A stretch of 64,000 bases of DNA from Chlorops oryzae (Eukaryota; Arthropoda; Insecta; Diptera; Chloropidae), in NCBI GenBank assembly GCA_020466095.1, contig CM035807.1, forward strand, positions 61,323,812 through 61,387,811. Reading direction: 5' to 3'. Below are positions 43,401 to 52,768 of this stretch, piece after piece. The position numbers and the translations under genes were made by a program. Within the stretch, counting starts at the first letter, position 1. The number at the start of each line of letters is the position of its first letter. Below the pieces are notes generated by a model. It was not told where the DNA came from, ran no database searches, and saw nothing but the letters and a program-made list of their open reading frames with translations.

Positions 43401-43797
43401 TCATTCCACCCTCTCCGATACAGCTGGTGGTGGCGCCGGAATCCAGCTGAGCCATCACCTCTACTCCTCCTATTTTGGAATGTGCAAAAAGTCTATTGTC
43501 ACCTTCAATGGTACGGACGGACGAAATTATCTTATTCCAAATTTTTAATGCTAATTTTCGTTTTCTTCTTAATTTACTAATTTTTTTGTATTTTTTTTGT
43601 TTTTTCTTTTCTTTAGCTTCACAGAAAATGCGGGCTCGGGCTTGTTCATATTCGATTTTTCGTACATGAAGGAATTTGGGCTCATGCCGCGGCTTTGGTT
43701 CTTCATTCTGCGGTGGTCTAGCCAAGATTTTAAGATTTCCGGATATTAATTTAGCTGGCTCGGGACTCCGGCTACCTCCGCCAGTCGGTTGTTTAAA
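40431..43797 (-). pseudogene. pol: pol (protease, RT, RNase H, integrase), one frameshift
   Basis: Entry is by -1 slippage at 43797. The frame then runs through a basic linker to the protease (AQLDSGATTSCIG, about residue 110) and the start of RT (SWSSPITLVRKPGKNRVCLD). A frameshift at about 42705 splits RLQDTRFIS from IDLKDAFWQIPL. The second part (to 40431) holds RT MPFGLCNAAQ and catalytic YLDD (about 42500), RNase H (QCDASNEGVGG, TELECYAAI, TDHASLKW), an integrase HHCC finger (ending CDTCKENKN) and a DDE core (YIDFMGPYP, HSDNGKQF, PQANASERVNRS). One indel is the only visible defect; it could even be a sequencing error. Confidence 0.92.
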
Positions 43798-45245
43798 TTG
43801 CGCTTGCTCATATCTCCTTCATATACGCAATACGAATCGATTTTGCCACACACGAAACACTTCATCTCATGGAATGTGCTCTTGCACCTATTCTCGTTTG
43901 GCACGGTATTTTTTTTGAAGTAGTCATCGGGCATCCCACAACCAAAACAAAGGTTTAGGTGGAACGGCGAGGGACATAGTGTGGTATTTTTTTGAACACC
44001 TGCTGCGGAATTGTCCACAGGTAAATTTTGTTTTTGCATATTTGTATCATTATTAAATTTTCTGTTTTCGACTTTAGGATTGGGCAAATTACCCGCTTTG
44101 AAAGCCTCGACGCTTGGACTAGGCATGATGGTCATTTTGGTTTCAACGGCTGTGTCATTATTCTGGATTTCATTGATTTGTCTGGGCTTGGGACGCGATT
44201 CACGCAGCACCTTTTCTGCCCGTCGACATTCAATTTTTATATCAGACAGATATTGAATTTTACTAGCAAATATCATGGTGGCTAGTGGTCCCCGTATGTT
44301 ACTTTTAATTATTTCTACTAATTCACTCTCTGCTATTCTCTTTTGTAGGCGAAAGCTAATGTTATGGACATCCGAGTAAAAGTCATCGAAACTTTTTCCG
44401 ATTTGTTGCTTGCGCTCGACTAATTCTCGGATTATTTCAAAATCAGACTGGCTGCCTTTAAAATGACTAAGCAATTCTCGCTTTACATCTAAATAATTTA
44501 AACCTGCTTTCTGTTTATTATCTTCTAGGAATTGCCAAAACCATTTCGTGGCACCGTCTTTCAACAGGCAGTGGAAATCGTTAAATAAAATATGGTGCGA
44601 TACCCCATGCGTTTCTGCCATTCGTTCAACTCTAAAAATGAAACTTTCTGCTGTCATTTCTTTATTAGTTCCATCATACTTGATGTGCCACTTGTTGAGA
44701 TCGATGTGGTTCAATTGATTTATCTCACGATTGTTCCTTGGCGCTTCAATAAGCAACTGAGGAATATTCGTAGGAGTGGACTGTGGAGGCCTATCAGTTT
44801 CTGGATGATTATTTTCCAAACAATCAATGCGATCTTCAATTATGTCGAATTTATGTTTCAACTCGACGCAGCTTTTGGCGCAGTCAACCACAGCTCTATT
44901 GTGTGCTGTCATTAAATTTTTCAAATCGATCAATTGCTGGAGTATTGCTGGCTGACTCATTTGGGCTTCCTCACTAGTTACTTGTTTTTCTATAGAATTT
45001 AAATTTTTCCCTTGCTCATCACTTATTACATTTTCAGGATTAGTTTCCATGGCTTGCTTATTCTCAGAATTGGACATTTCGAATATGGCTTCTAGCTTGG
45101 ACGAGAAACTCAACGACTGATCTTCCCTAGAGGATTGGTTGGCAATATTAGTGGATTCGAGGATTTCAAGATAGACGGGTGCTACCTGTTGTTGGATCTG
45201 TTTGAAGAGTGTTCTGGTAATTCGTTGGTCAGGTTGGATATTCAT
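43746..45245 (-). CDS. gag: Gag with reversed-order zinc-knuckle-like pair
   Basis: 499 residues from ATG 45245 (MNIQPDQRI); the frame extends up to a GTG at 45275. The central part (about 180-350) is a Retrotrans_gag-type capsid (WHIKYDGTNKEMTAESFIFR; WFWQFLEDNKQ; FKGSQSDFEIIREL). The C-terminus has two similar motifs, CPSPFHLNLCFGC and CKSTFHEMKCFVC, each Cys-x4-His-x3-Cys-x2-Cys, i.e. the order of the usual CCHC knuckle turned around. The last codons contain the slippery site for pol. Intact, so likely expressible. Confidence 0.88.
   Translation of the reverse strand: MNIQPDQRITRTLFKQIQQQVAPVYLEILESTNIANQSSREDQSLSFSSKLEAIFEMSNSENKQAMETNPENVISDEQGKNLNSIEKQVTSEEAQMSQPAILQQLIDLKNLMTAHNRAVVDCAKSCVELKHKFDIIEDRIDCLENNHPETDRPPQSTPTNIPQLLIEAPRNNREINQLNHIDLNKWHIKYDGTNKEMTAESFIFRVERMAETHGVSHHILFNDFHCLLKDGATKWFWQFLEDNKQKAGLNYLDVKRELLSHFKGSQSDFEIIRELVERKQQIGKSFDDFYSDVHNISFRLQKRIAESELVEIIKSNIRGPLATMIFASKIQYLSDIKIECRRAEKVLRESRPKPRQINEIQNNDTAVETKMTIMPSPSVEAFKAGNLPNPKVENRKFNNDTNMQKQNLPVDNSAAGVQKNTTLCPSPFHLNLCFGCGMPDDYFKKNTVPNENRCKSTFHEMKCFVCGKIDSYCVYEGDMSKRNLNNRLAEVAGVPSQLN
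43791..43797 (-). promoter_or_regulatory. -1 ribosomal frameshift site (UUUAAAC) at gag/pol overlap
   Basis: The minus strand reads AAT TTA AAC in the gag frame, a canonical X XXY YYZ heptamer U UUA AAC. Slipping back one base enters the pol frame, which is open from here into the protease, while gag stops 45 nt later at 43746. No other route into pol (no ATG before the protease near this point) is evident. A downstream pseudoknot was not modelled. Confidence 0.75.
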
Positions 45246-46301
45246 AGGTATTATATTTTTGAAAAGTTTATTCACTAATTTTTTTGTTTTATCTAATTTT
45301 TTATTTATTTATTTTAATTTTTTTTTCCCTTATATATATATATATATATTTTTTTTATATATTTCCAATTTAAAGTTTTAAATTCAATGTTACTTTTATT
45401 TTAATAAAGAAAAAGTATATTATCTTCATTTAATATTAAAAAAAAAAATGTCACCTTTTTGAGATTTTACCCAAAAATAAATAAATAAAATATATTTTGT
45501 TTTTAAAACGCTAATTTCAGTTTTTTGATTTGGTTTCAGGATTTTCCCTCTAGGTACTCCAGGTATTTCATGGTTAGTCTGTCACGTCCGCGTCACTCTA
45601 AGCCCCCTCCCTAACTTTGATATCTATAGCCGATGACTCACTACACACGTTTTATTTTCGTGAGCAGGATGCCTTCGCCTCCCTCCTTTTTAAACTTTCT
45701 AGGACATAGGCCTCACGCGTAAAGCCACTAAATCGCATGCTTGCGGCAGCCTATGCCCCCTTTCCCCCATTTGCATTAAGTTCACTAAGAGCAAATTTGG
45801 TCCCGGGTCGGTGCCCTGCTGCCAAGCCCCTTTGCTACTTATCATACAACAAAACTATAAAAATGATCAATTTAATTCCATTTGGTCCTAGGGTCATTAC
45901 ACAAAAGTCTCCAGCTTTTATTTTTCGGAGCTTGCTGCCATGAACCTGCGAAACAAAACCCTCCCCCTTATAAAAACGGATCCCTACGTGGTATTTGTGC
46001 AGCCGACTCTTTTTTTAAAAAAATTAAAATACAAGGAATATAAAAAAACTGAGGAAAAGGAAAGAATAGAATTTTGAAATTGCAACTGGGGATAAGAAAA
46101 TTTTAGAAAATTAAAAAAAATTTATATATAATAAAAAAAAAATACAAACTGCGAAAGAGACAAACGGATTATTATAACAAAAATGTTTAAGAGGACTGAG
46201 AATTTAACTTTATATTTTAAATTAGGTGGAAAGAAAAAAAAAAGAAAATGAAAAGGAATCAAAGGAAAGGAGAAGAAAGAGAAAGCAATAGTTTTGAATA
46301 G
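45246..46301 (-). other. untranslated leader of the large LTR element
   Basis: About 1 kb between PBS and gag. It contains poly-T, TATATA runs and no convincing ORF. It presumably includes the packaging signal, but nothing specific can be seen. Confidence 0.6.
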
Positions 46302-46319
46302 TCTGAACGTTGGGCGCCA
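46302..46319 (-). other. primer binding site (tRNA-Lys type)
   Basis: Minus strand TGGCGCCCAACGTTCAGA. The first 13 bases match the lysine-tRNA PBS used by many gypsy-superfamily elements. One base (C) separates it from the CA end of the 5' LTR at 46321. Confidence 0.88.
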
Positions 46320-48344
46320 GTGTAACTGATTGAGGGTCGTGTTGTTGTGGGCAGTGGTGGTTCGACACGTGGCATTGCGGCTAGCTCGCCGTGTTTGGGC
46401 GTAGGCTTTTGCCACCCCGCACATCAACCCAATCAATTCACAAAAAGTGTGTCGAAAAAGGTGGATTCCAATAAAATAAGAGAAACAAAAGATATTCGAA
46501 TGAAAGTAGAAATAGGAAAAGGAAAAGTGAAAACAAACAAAAGTAAGAGAGTAAGGATGCACAAATACCTAAACTGTCCAACCAAAAAATGCACACCCTA
46601 ATCCTCGCAGAACAACCTCACACATTCATTCATTCAGCCAACACACACTACCCATACCATCCTCACACATCAATCATTCATACTGCCATCCCACTAGAAA
46701 AAGTACCGCCCATCTATCACTCCGCCTAATGTCTCTGTCCGAGGTCAGGAGCGGCCCACCCACTGGGTACATTACCGCGGTACCCAGTCCAATGAGTACG
46801 CCATGGCTCCAACTTAAATTTTCAGCGTACTCCCCTTATTCCAGTCCAATGTGTCCGTTAATCAGTCCCTAGTCCGTATGTCCATAGTTGTTGCTGAAAT
46901 TCCTGTTGGACCTATCGAGAATTCCCGAAACGTTTTAGGATCTTACCACATTTTTTCTTTTTTTTTTTCCTTTAATTCATAAAAATAAAAAAATGTAAAT
47001 TTAGTTTTAAAAATTTATTCATGGTTCTGTTTTTATATATAATATATATTTTTTTTTTATGTATTTTTTTATTTTTTTATTTACATATATACATAGTTTT
47101 ATTTCTGTTTTTATTTTTTTTTTTTTATTTGGCGAAATTGCTTACAGCGCAGCAGATCTAGCGGAAAGTCTGAAAGCTATCTAGCGGGATTGTCTACGGC
47201 TTGGCAAATCTAGCGGAAAGACTGAAAGCTATCTAGCGGGGAAGTTATATCTTGAAGGGGAAGTTATAACCGAAAAATGTAGAGCTGAAGAAGGCGGAAG
47301 AGCACAAAAAAAATGGAAATATAAAAAAAGAAGAAAAGGGAAACTGGAATGGATAATATTTGATGCGTTTCACAGTGGGCAGAATCTCATTATAATCAGA
47401 ATAATAAAAAAAAGAAAGAATAAAGAAAAGAGAACACGCTATTTGCAAAAAGGGATTTTTCTTTTTATTTAATTTTTATAAATTTAAAAAAAAAAGGATT
47501 TTTTATAAAAAAACTTCAACACCACTGCATTTTCCGAAATCTTTTACCTTATACAGCATGTGGCGGTAAAGGTAGATTAAATCACCTATTACCTGCTGTA
47601 GTTTCCTTTTTTTTTTATTTAAAGAAGAATTAAATTCTCTTTAGACTGATTATATCAGCTTGGTTGTTCCGAGTTAAAATCGTGGCAAAAAACTTTCTAG
47701 GAATGTGCTCTGATTTATATAGTCCTATTTTCCAACAACAATTTGCTAGTGACAAGGATCTACCAACAAATTTTCCGTTCTTTTCATGTTCATTTCCTTT
47801 TGGGAGCTTTTTTTAAAATTATCTGACTCTGAAGCTTTGCAGAAAATTGCAACCCTGGGTGCCCTTCCAGTTTCTATTGTATGTTTGTCCCTCTTTTATG
47901 ATTTTTGTCTCCTTCTTTATTCGTGCTCTCAGTCCTCTCCCGATCTTGAGCTGTCATTGCGGATTTTGACAGTGTCAATTGGTAAAATGTAAACAATCCA
48001 GGTTTTGCTTACATGCGGGAAAAACAAAATAAGCAGTGTCGCGTGCTTGTTTTGAAAAGTGATCGTGAAAAATTTACGACCAAAAGAAAAGCAGAAAAAA
48101 AGGAAGACGGGGAGGAGAAAGAGGGGAATGCCAGCTGCCACCAGACTTTGTTTGGCTATTTTTCCTAGGACGGAGAAAATTTAAAGCTAAGTATTAAATT
48201 TTAATGCTAGATTTACCAAGGGCTACAATGCATGAGAAATTAATATATTTTTTTTTTGTTTTTTTCTTTCTTTCTGTACTTTTGAGTATTTAACATTATT
48301 CTTTTATGCATGTTACTCATGGATTGCGTCCCTTTTACAATTTA

Positions 48345-48494
48345 AATCATTATAATTCATCTTAATTCATTTTTAATTTTAATTCATTTTAAATTTTTAA
48401 TTCATTTTTAATTTTTAATTCATTTTTTAATTTTAATTCATTTTTTAATTTTAATTCATTTTTAAATTTAATTCATTTTTAATTTTAATTCATT
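48345..48494. repeat. AT-rich minisatellite in the 5' LTR
   Basis: Counterpart of 38985-39125: TTTTTAATTTTAATTCA-like units next to the LTR ORF stop. Confidence 0.8.
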
Positions 48495-49222
48495 TCAATT
48501 CTACATTTACAATTTCTGCAGAGCTTTCGGCGTTTTGGCTCTTGCGGAGTCAATCGGGACGTGTTGGCGATTCTCTTTTTCGGTGCCTCTCGGGGAGCAA
48601 TGTTGTACGTGTTGTCGCTGTATATATTGATTTGGTAAAATTGTTCATTGACCTGTTTCATTACTTTCAGGCGCTTATTAGGATCGCGGCCTATGGTTAG
48701 CTTAACCACTTCGACAAGTATCCAGGGAATCTCCTCCTGCTTCTCGGATTCAGGTATGACATATTTCTTCGTATATATATCTATGGGCGTTTTTACATTT
48801 ATATCGCTCTCAGCTATCCGTGCTCCATAGCCTCCCCAGTCATCCTCCCATAATTCATGGTCATGTTCGTCTAGGCTCAGGCAATCCTCGTCCACTGCAG
48901 GTGCTGCTGCTGGTATTTCTGGTGCTGCTGCTGGTATTTCTGGTGCTGCTGGTTCTGCGGATGACATGGCTACTGCTGGCATTGAGGCATGATTTGCCTG
49001 TTCAGGCTCTAAGTAGGTATCGATGAGGTTTTGTTTCTTATTCTTCTCGGTCGGCGGCATGGGCCGAAGCTTTATATGCTTAGTCCTTGGGTCTTGCCAC
49101 TCGATTAAATCGCTTGGTAAGGTTAAGGTACGGCGTTGCAGTCCATTTAAAATGGCTGCTGATTCTCGGAACTTCTGGGCCGAAATTTCCAATCGATCTC
49201 TAAAGAGTTTGGTCCTGGACAT
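48485..49222 (-). CDS. LTR-encoded protein of unknown function (5' LTR copy)
   Basis: Same 245-residue protein as at 39116-39853. By eye there are two substitutions in the ORF, both changing amino acids (ILVEVVK for ILIEVVK; GRDPNK for GRHPNK). Here the upstream ATG of the other copy is lost (ATTCAATATC), which supports MSRTK as the true start. If the ORF lies in U3, as its position near the TG start suggests, the genomic RNA would carry it only at its 3' end, and this copy would be silent unless driven from outside. Confidence 0.72.
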   Translation of the reverse strand: MSRTKLFRDRLEISAQKFRESAAILNGLQRRTLTLPSDLIEWQDPRTKHIKLRPMPPTEKNKKQNLIDTYLEPEQANHASMPAVAMSSAEPAAPEIPAAAPEIPAAAPAVDEDCLSLDEHDHELWEDDWGGYGARIAESDINVKTPIDIYTKKYVIPESEKQEEIPWILVEVVKLTIGRDPNKRLKVMKQVNEQFYQINIYSDNTYNIAPREAPKKRIANTSRLTPQEPKRRKLCRNCKCRIEMN

Positions 49223-49477
49223 GCTGAAACGAATCAGATATTGAATTTTTTTTTTTTTTTTTTTTCAATAATAAGGCACTGATTTCGGTTGCACTAGATT
49301 AAAAATTCATTCATTATTGAAGTTTAGGTATAAATTTAAATATTAATTTAATTAATTATTATTTAATTTAATTTAATTTTATTTTTATTTATTTATTTTT
49401 CTGAAGTCTCTTTTCTTTTTTCCTTCTTCTCTTCTTCTTCTCATTTCAGATTACTGTGAACAGCCACGCAACAGTCT

Positions 49478-49911
49478 CTAACAAGCAGACAAGGCTGAAA
49501 TATGCAAAAGGTACATTGCGTAATCGTCCCATAAAATGCTGTTTATCCTTCCTCGATTGGCTTTTAGCGTTTGATTTTTAAAAGCCACAAAAGATTACAT
49601 TATATTCTTGTCTAAGCATTTCTTACTCTTTGGATATGTCAAAAAACAAATTTGAAAAACAAACACAAATTTCTGTATACTTTATTTTTAAAGAAAATAA
49701 CAGAGCAATACAATATTTTTACTCCTCCTGCATATCCTATCAAAATTTTACAAATGAGCGTCCCGCTATTCGTTTGTATGATTGTAAGGCTGCAGTGATT
49801 GTGAAGCTGTCATGCGTTTGTTGTATTTCCGCAACAACAAATGACAACCTTTGCTTCAGCTTTAGCTTCGTTATAATTGCAGCCTCTTAGCACATCTTAA
49901 TAGCTACCATA
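49478..49911. repeat. dispersed repeat, copy 2, right part
   Basis: Continues copy 2 after the LTR element and matches 11630-11980 (GATTTTTAAAAGCCACAAAAG..., CTAAGCATTTCTTACTCTTTGG, TTTAGCTTCGTTATAATTGCAGCC). The mariner interrupts it at the TA at 49912-49913. Confidence 0.8.
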
Positions 49912-49913
49912 TA

Positions 49914-51101
49914 ACAGGTTGGCTGATAAGTCCCCGGTCTGATCAAATGATTCGTGTCAAAATTTGACGTCTGTAAGTCAATTAGTTTGTGAGATAGAGC
50001 GTCTTTTGTGAAGCAACTTTTGTTATTGTAAAAAAAATGGAAAAAAAGGAATTTATTATTTTGATAAAATACTGTTTTCTGAAGGGAAAAAATACAGTGG
50101 AAGCAAAAACTTGGCTTGATAATGAGTTTCCGGACTCTGCCCCAGGAAAATCAACAATAATTGATTGGTATGCAAAATTCAAGCATGGTGAAATGAGCAC
50201 GGAGGACGGTGAACGCAGTGTACACCCGAAAGAGGTGGTTACCAACGAAAACATCAAAAAAATTCACAAAATGATTTTGAATGACCGTAAAATGAAGTTG
50301 ATCAATATAGCAGAGGCCTTAAAGATATCAAAGGAACGTGTTGGTCATATCATTCATCAATATTTGGATATGAAAAAGCTCTGTGCAAAATGGGTGCCGC
50401 GCGAGCTCACATTTGACCAAAAACAACAACGTGTTGATGATTCTGAGCGGTGTTTGCAGCTGTTAATTCGCAATACACCCGAGTTTTTGCGTCGATATGT
50501 GACAATGGATGAAACATGGCTCTATCACTACACTCCTGAGCCTAATTGACAGTCGGCTGAGAGGACAGTGATCGGTGAACCGTCTACGAGGCGTGGAAAG
50601 ACTCAAAAGTCCGCTGGCAAAGCAATGGCCTCTGTTTTTTGGGATGGGCATCGAATAATTTTTATCGATTATCTTGAGAAGGGAAAAACCATCAACAGTG
50701 ACGGCCCCATATGAAGAAGAAAAAAGTGTTGTTCCACCAAGACAACGCACCGTGCCACAAGTCATTGAGAACGATGGCAAAAACTCATGAATTAGGCTTC
50801 GAATTGCTTCCCCAACCACCGTATTCTCCAGATCTGGCCCCCAGCGACTTTTTCTTGTTCTCAGACCTCAAAAGGATGCTCGCAGGGAAAAAATTTGGCT
50901 GCAATGAAGAGGTGATCGCCGAAACTGAGGCCTATTTTGAGGCAAAACCGAAGGATTACTACCAAAATGGTATCAAAAAATTGGAAGGTCGTTATAATCG
51001 TTGTATCGCTCTTGAAGGGAACTATGTTGAATAATAAAAACGAATTTTGACAAAAAAATGTGGTTTTCTTTGTTAGACCGGGGACTTATCAGCCAACCTG
51101 T
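49914..51101 (+). mobile_element. mariner (irritans-like), copy A, 1188 bp
   Basis: Perfect 27-bp terminal inverted repeats begin ACAGGTTGGCTGATAAGTCC (49914) and end at 51101. TA duplications lie at 49912-49913 and 51102-51103. It contains one broken transposase gene. It sits inside the dispersed repeat, and the same insertion is present in copy B, so it predates the tandem duplication. Confidence 0.96.
50037..51034 (+). pseudogene. mariner transposase, internally deleted and with a stop
   Basis: The first part (50037-50549) has the N-terminal helix-turn-helix region and the first catalytic Asp (VTMDETWLYHY). A TGA follows at 50547-50549, where copy B reads CGA (Arg). After INSD a deletion of some 25-30 codons shifts the frame. 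The second part (50711-51034) starts at KKKKVLFHQDNAPCH with the second Asp and ends with SPDLAPSDFFLF, the third. Spacing of the last two Asp fits the DD34D mariner signature. It cannot make an active enzyme. Confidence 0.93.
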
Positions 51102-51103
51102 TA

Positions 51104-52608
51104 CACTCTTTGATAAATTTTTGAAAAAAAAAGTTGCTACATCATCATACTCTGCACGTCAAATGTATGTACTGTGCCAACTAAAAATGTAATTTTGTAT
51201 GAACATTTTTAAAACAAAAGCAAGTGCTCGGGCTTAAAAATTTTTAAAGCTGCTGTCTTGTAACAAAAAATTGTTACAATATATATTGGATGTCGTTAAG
51301 CGACAACACTGTCATGCTTGACAGCATCCTTGACAATAGGAAGCTCCCAATATTTGTTTAAAAAACACATAACGTTGAAGCACAAATACTTGAAATGATT
51401 AAAAAATAAGTAAAAAAAAGGGGCATATATAAGAAAATAAGTGGTAGATTTTAACCGAGCGTAGTGAAAGTGGAAAAAGAAAAAAAAAGGGTAGATCTAC
51501 CAACAAAGAAGTAAAAGTCCGAGCAATGACAGGGATCAAAAACATTTACGAAATTGATTTTGAAAACTTTAATACAAAACTTTAGTTAGAAAGAAGTAAG
51601 AAAGCTAAGGTCGGTCAAGCCCGACTTTGACATACCCAGCATCCCGAAATTATGAGTGCACTATGTTTTGCTTCTCTATTTGTGGGCGTGGCAGTGGGTG
51701 GGCCACATAAATTATTTCCCTACACCTTTCATTCGCCTTGATCACCCTATGTTGCGAATTTGAAGCTTCCACGCCTTTTACTTCGGAAGTTGCGAAAAAT
51801 CTTCATTTGTGGGCGTGGCAGTGGGCGGGCCACATCAGATTTTTTCCCTCACCTTTCATTCACCTTGGTCAACCTATAATGCGAATTTAAAGCTTCTACG
51901 CCTTTTACTTCACAAGTTACAATAAGCCCTTATTTGTCGGCGTGGCTCGAGAAGGACGGTGTCCATTTTTTCTTAGGGTATGTCCCTTTTTGTACACCAG
52001 TACACCAAATATCAGTTCAATGTGTCGAGTGGTTCGCAAGTTAAAGGCATTTTACTGAAAAAACAATAAATTTATTTGATGGCGTGGCAGTGGGCGGATG
52101 TCTCCCAATCTTTCTTAGGATCATGCACGGACTCCGTGACACATGTGTGCCAAATTTCGACTTAATTGGTTAAGCCGTTTCGGAGGAGGAAAACACCGTA
52201 AGCAATTGTCTTAAAAAATTCCTAAACCAAAATATTATTTTTCTGCTCCATGAGCTGATGCTGAAAATCGAAGTCCTCAAAAAGAAGAAAAGGCTTCTGT
52301 AACAGACAACTGTGCAAGTACTTCGCGGTTGTAATTCCCAAAGAATCTAAAAAACGCGAAAATCCTGCCACAATAAACAATGAGTCTGTATCAGACAAAT
52401 TATTGTTGGATTCCTTTTTACTCATAGAGTAAAAAAAAAAAAAACTAAAGGGTAAAATGTCAATGTCAAATAAATAAAATTATATTTGTATACCTTTTGC
52501 AATCTCAGAACTTATGAATTCTGTCACAAAACTAGGAAATTTTGATTTTGAATGGAAACAATTCTACTTACTGTGCTGTTAACGAGAAAACTCCAAGTCA
52601 AATTAATA
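51104..52608. other. non-coding DNA with GGGCGTGGC-type repeats
   Basis: Between 51685 and 52110 a ~130-bp degenerate unit occurs about three times (WTTTGTGGGCGTGGCAGTGG...; ...CTTCYACGCCTTTTACTTC). Such GGGCGTGGC tracts are common in fly repeats. Copy B lacks roughly 200 bp of this (one to two units). A short minus ORF at 52222-52425 (MSKKESNNNLSDTDSLF) is also present in B at 59087-59290; I cannot assign it. Confidence 0.55.
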
Positions 52609-52768
52609 CGAAAATTGGCAGGAGTATTATTATAGGCCTTGTTAAGAAATTTTGAAAAAATTATGGAATTCCGACCACTGCCTCCCAGCCCCCCATATAA
52701 CGGAAAATCCTAACTTCCCTAACTTTTATCCTAGAGAGTAGAAATTATATACAAAGGTTAGTGGACAT

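Larger units (their letters stand above)
36946..49473 (-). mobile_element. 12.5-kb Ulysses/Osvaldo-like LTR retrotransposon with 3.15-kb LTRs
   Basis: Two direct repeats (36946-40104 and 46321-49473) flank gag and pol on the minus strand. The target duplication is GTCT (36942-36945 and 49474-49477). The repeats have TG...CA ends (TGTTGCG...CAGTTACA on the minus strand). A lysine-tRNA-type PBS lies one base inside the 5' LTR. The flanks rejoin to a continuous copy of the dispersed repeat seen at 11167-11980. One pol frameshift is the only clear defect, and the LTRs are nearly identical, so the insertion is young. Very long LTRs and a lysine PBS recall Ulysses/Osvaldo-type fly elements; the clade is inferred. 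Confidence 0.94.
46321..49473 (-). repeat. 5' LTR, 3153 bp, with internal ORF
   Basis: Same ends as the 3' LTR (TGTTGCG at 49473; CAGTTACA at 46321). It is followed on the right by the GTCT duplication and dispersed-repeat sequence. It carries a second intact copy of the LTR ORF at 49222-48485. Small indels in T runs and single substitutions distinguish it from the other LTR. Confidence 0.93.

Noticed and set aside
50463..50819. Minus-strand frame across the mariner (also 57534-57878)
   Set aside because: Antisense shadow of the transposase; it spans the internal deletion by chance.
51685..52110. Candidate bacterial-type or GC-box promoter cluster (GGGCGTGGC)
   Set aside because: The motif is part of a degenerate ~130-bp repeat common in fly repetitive DNA; nothing places a gene start next to it.
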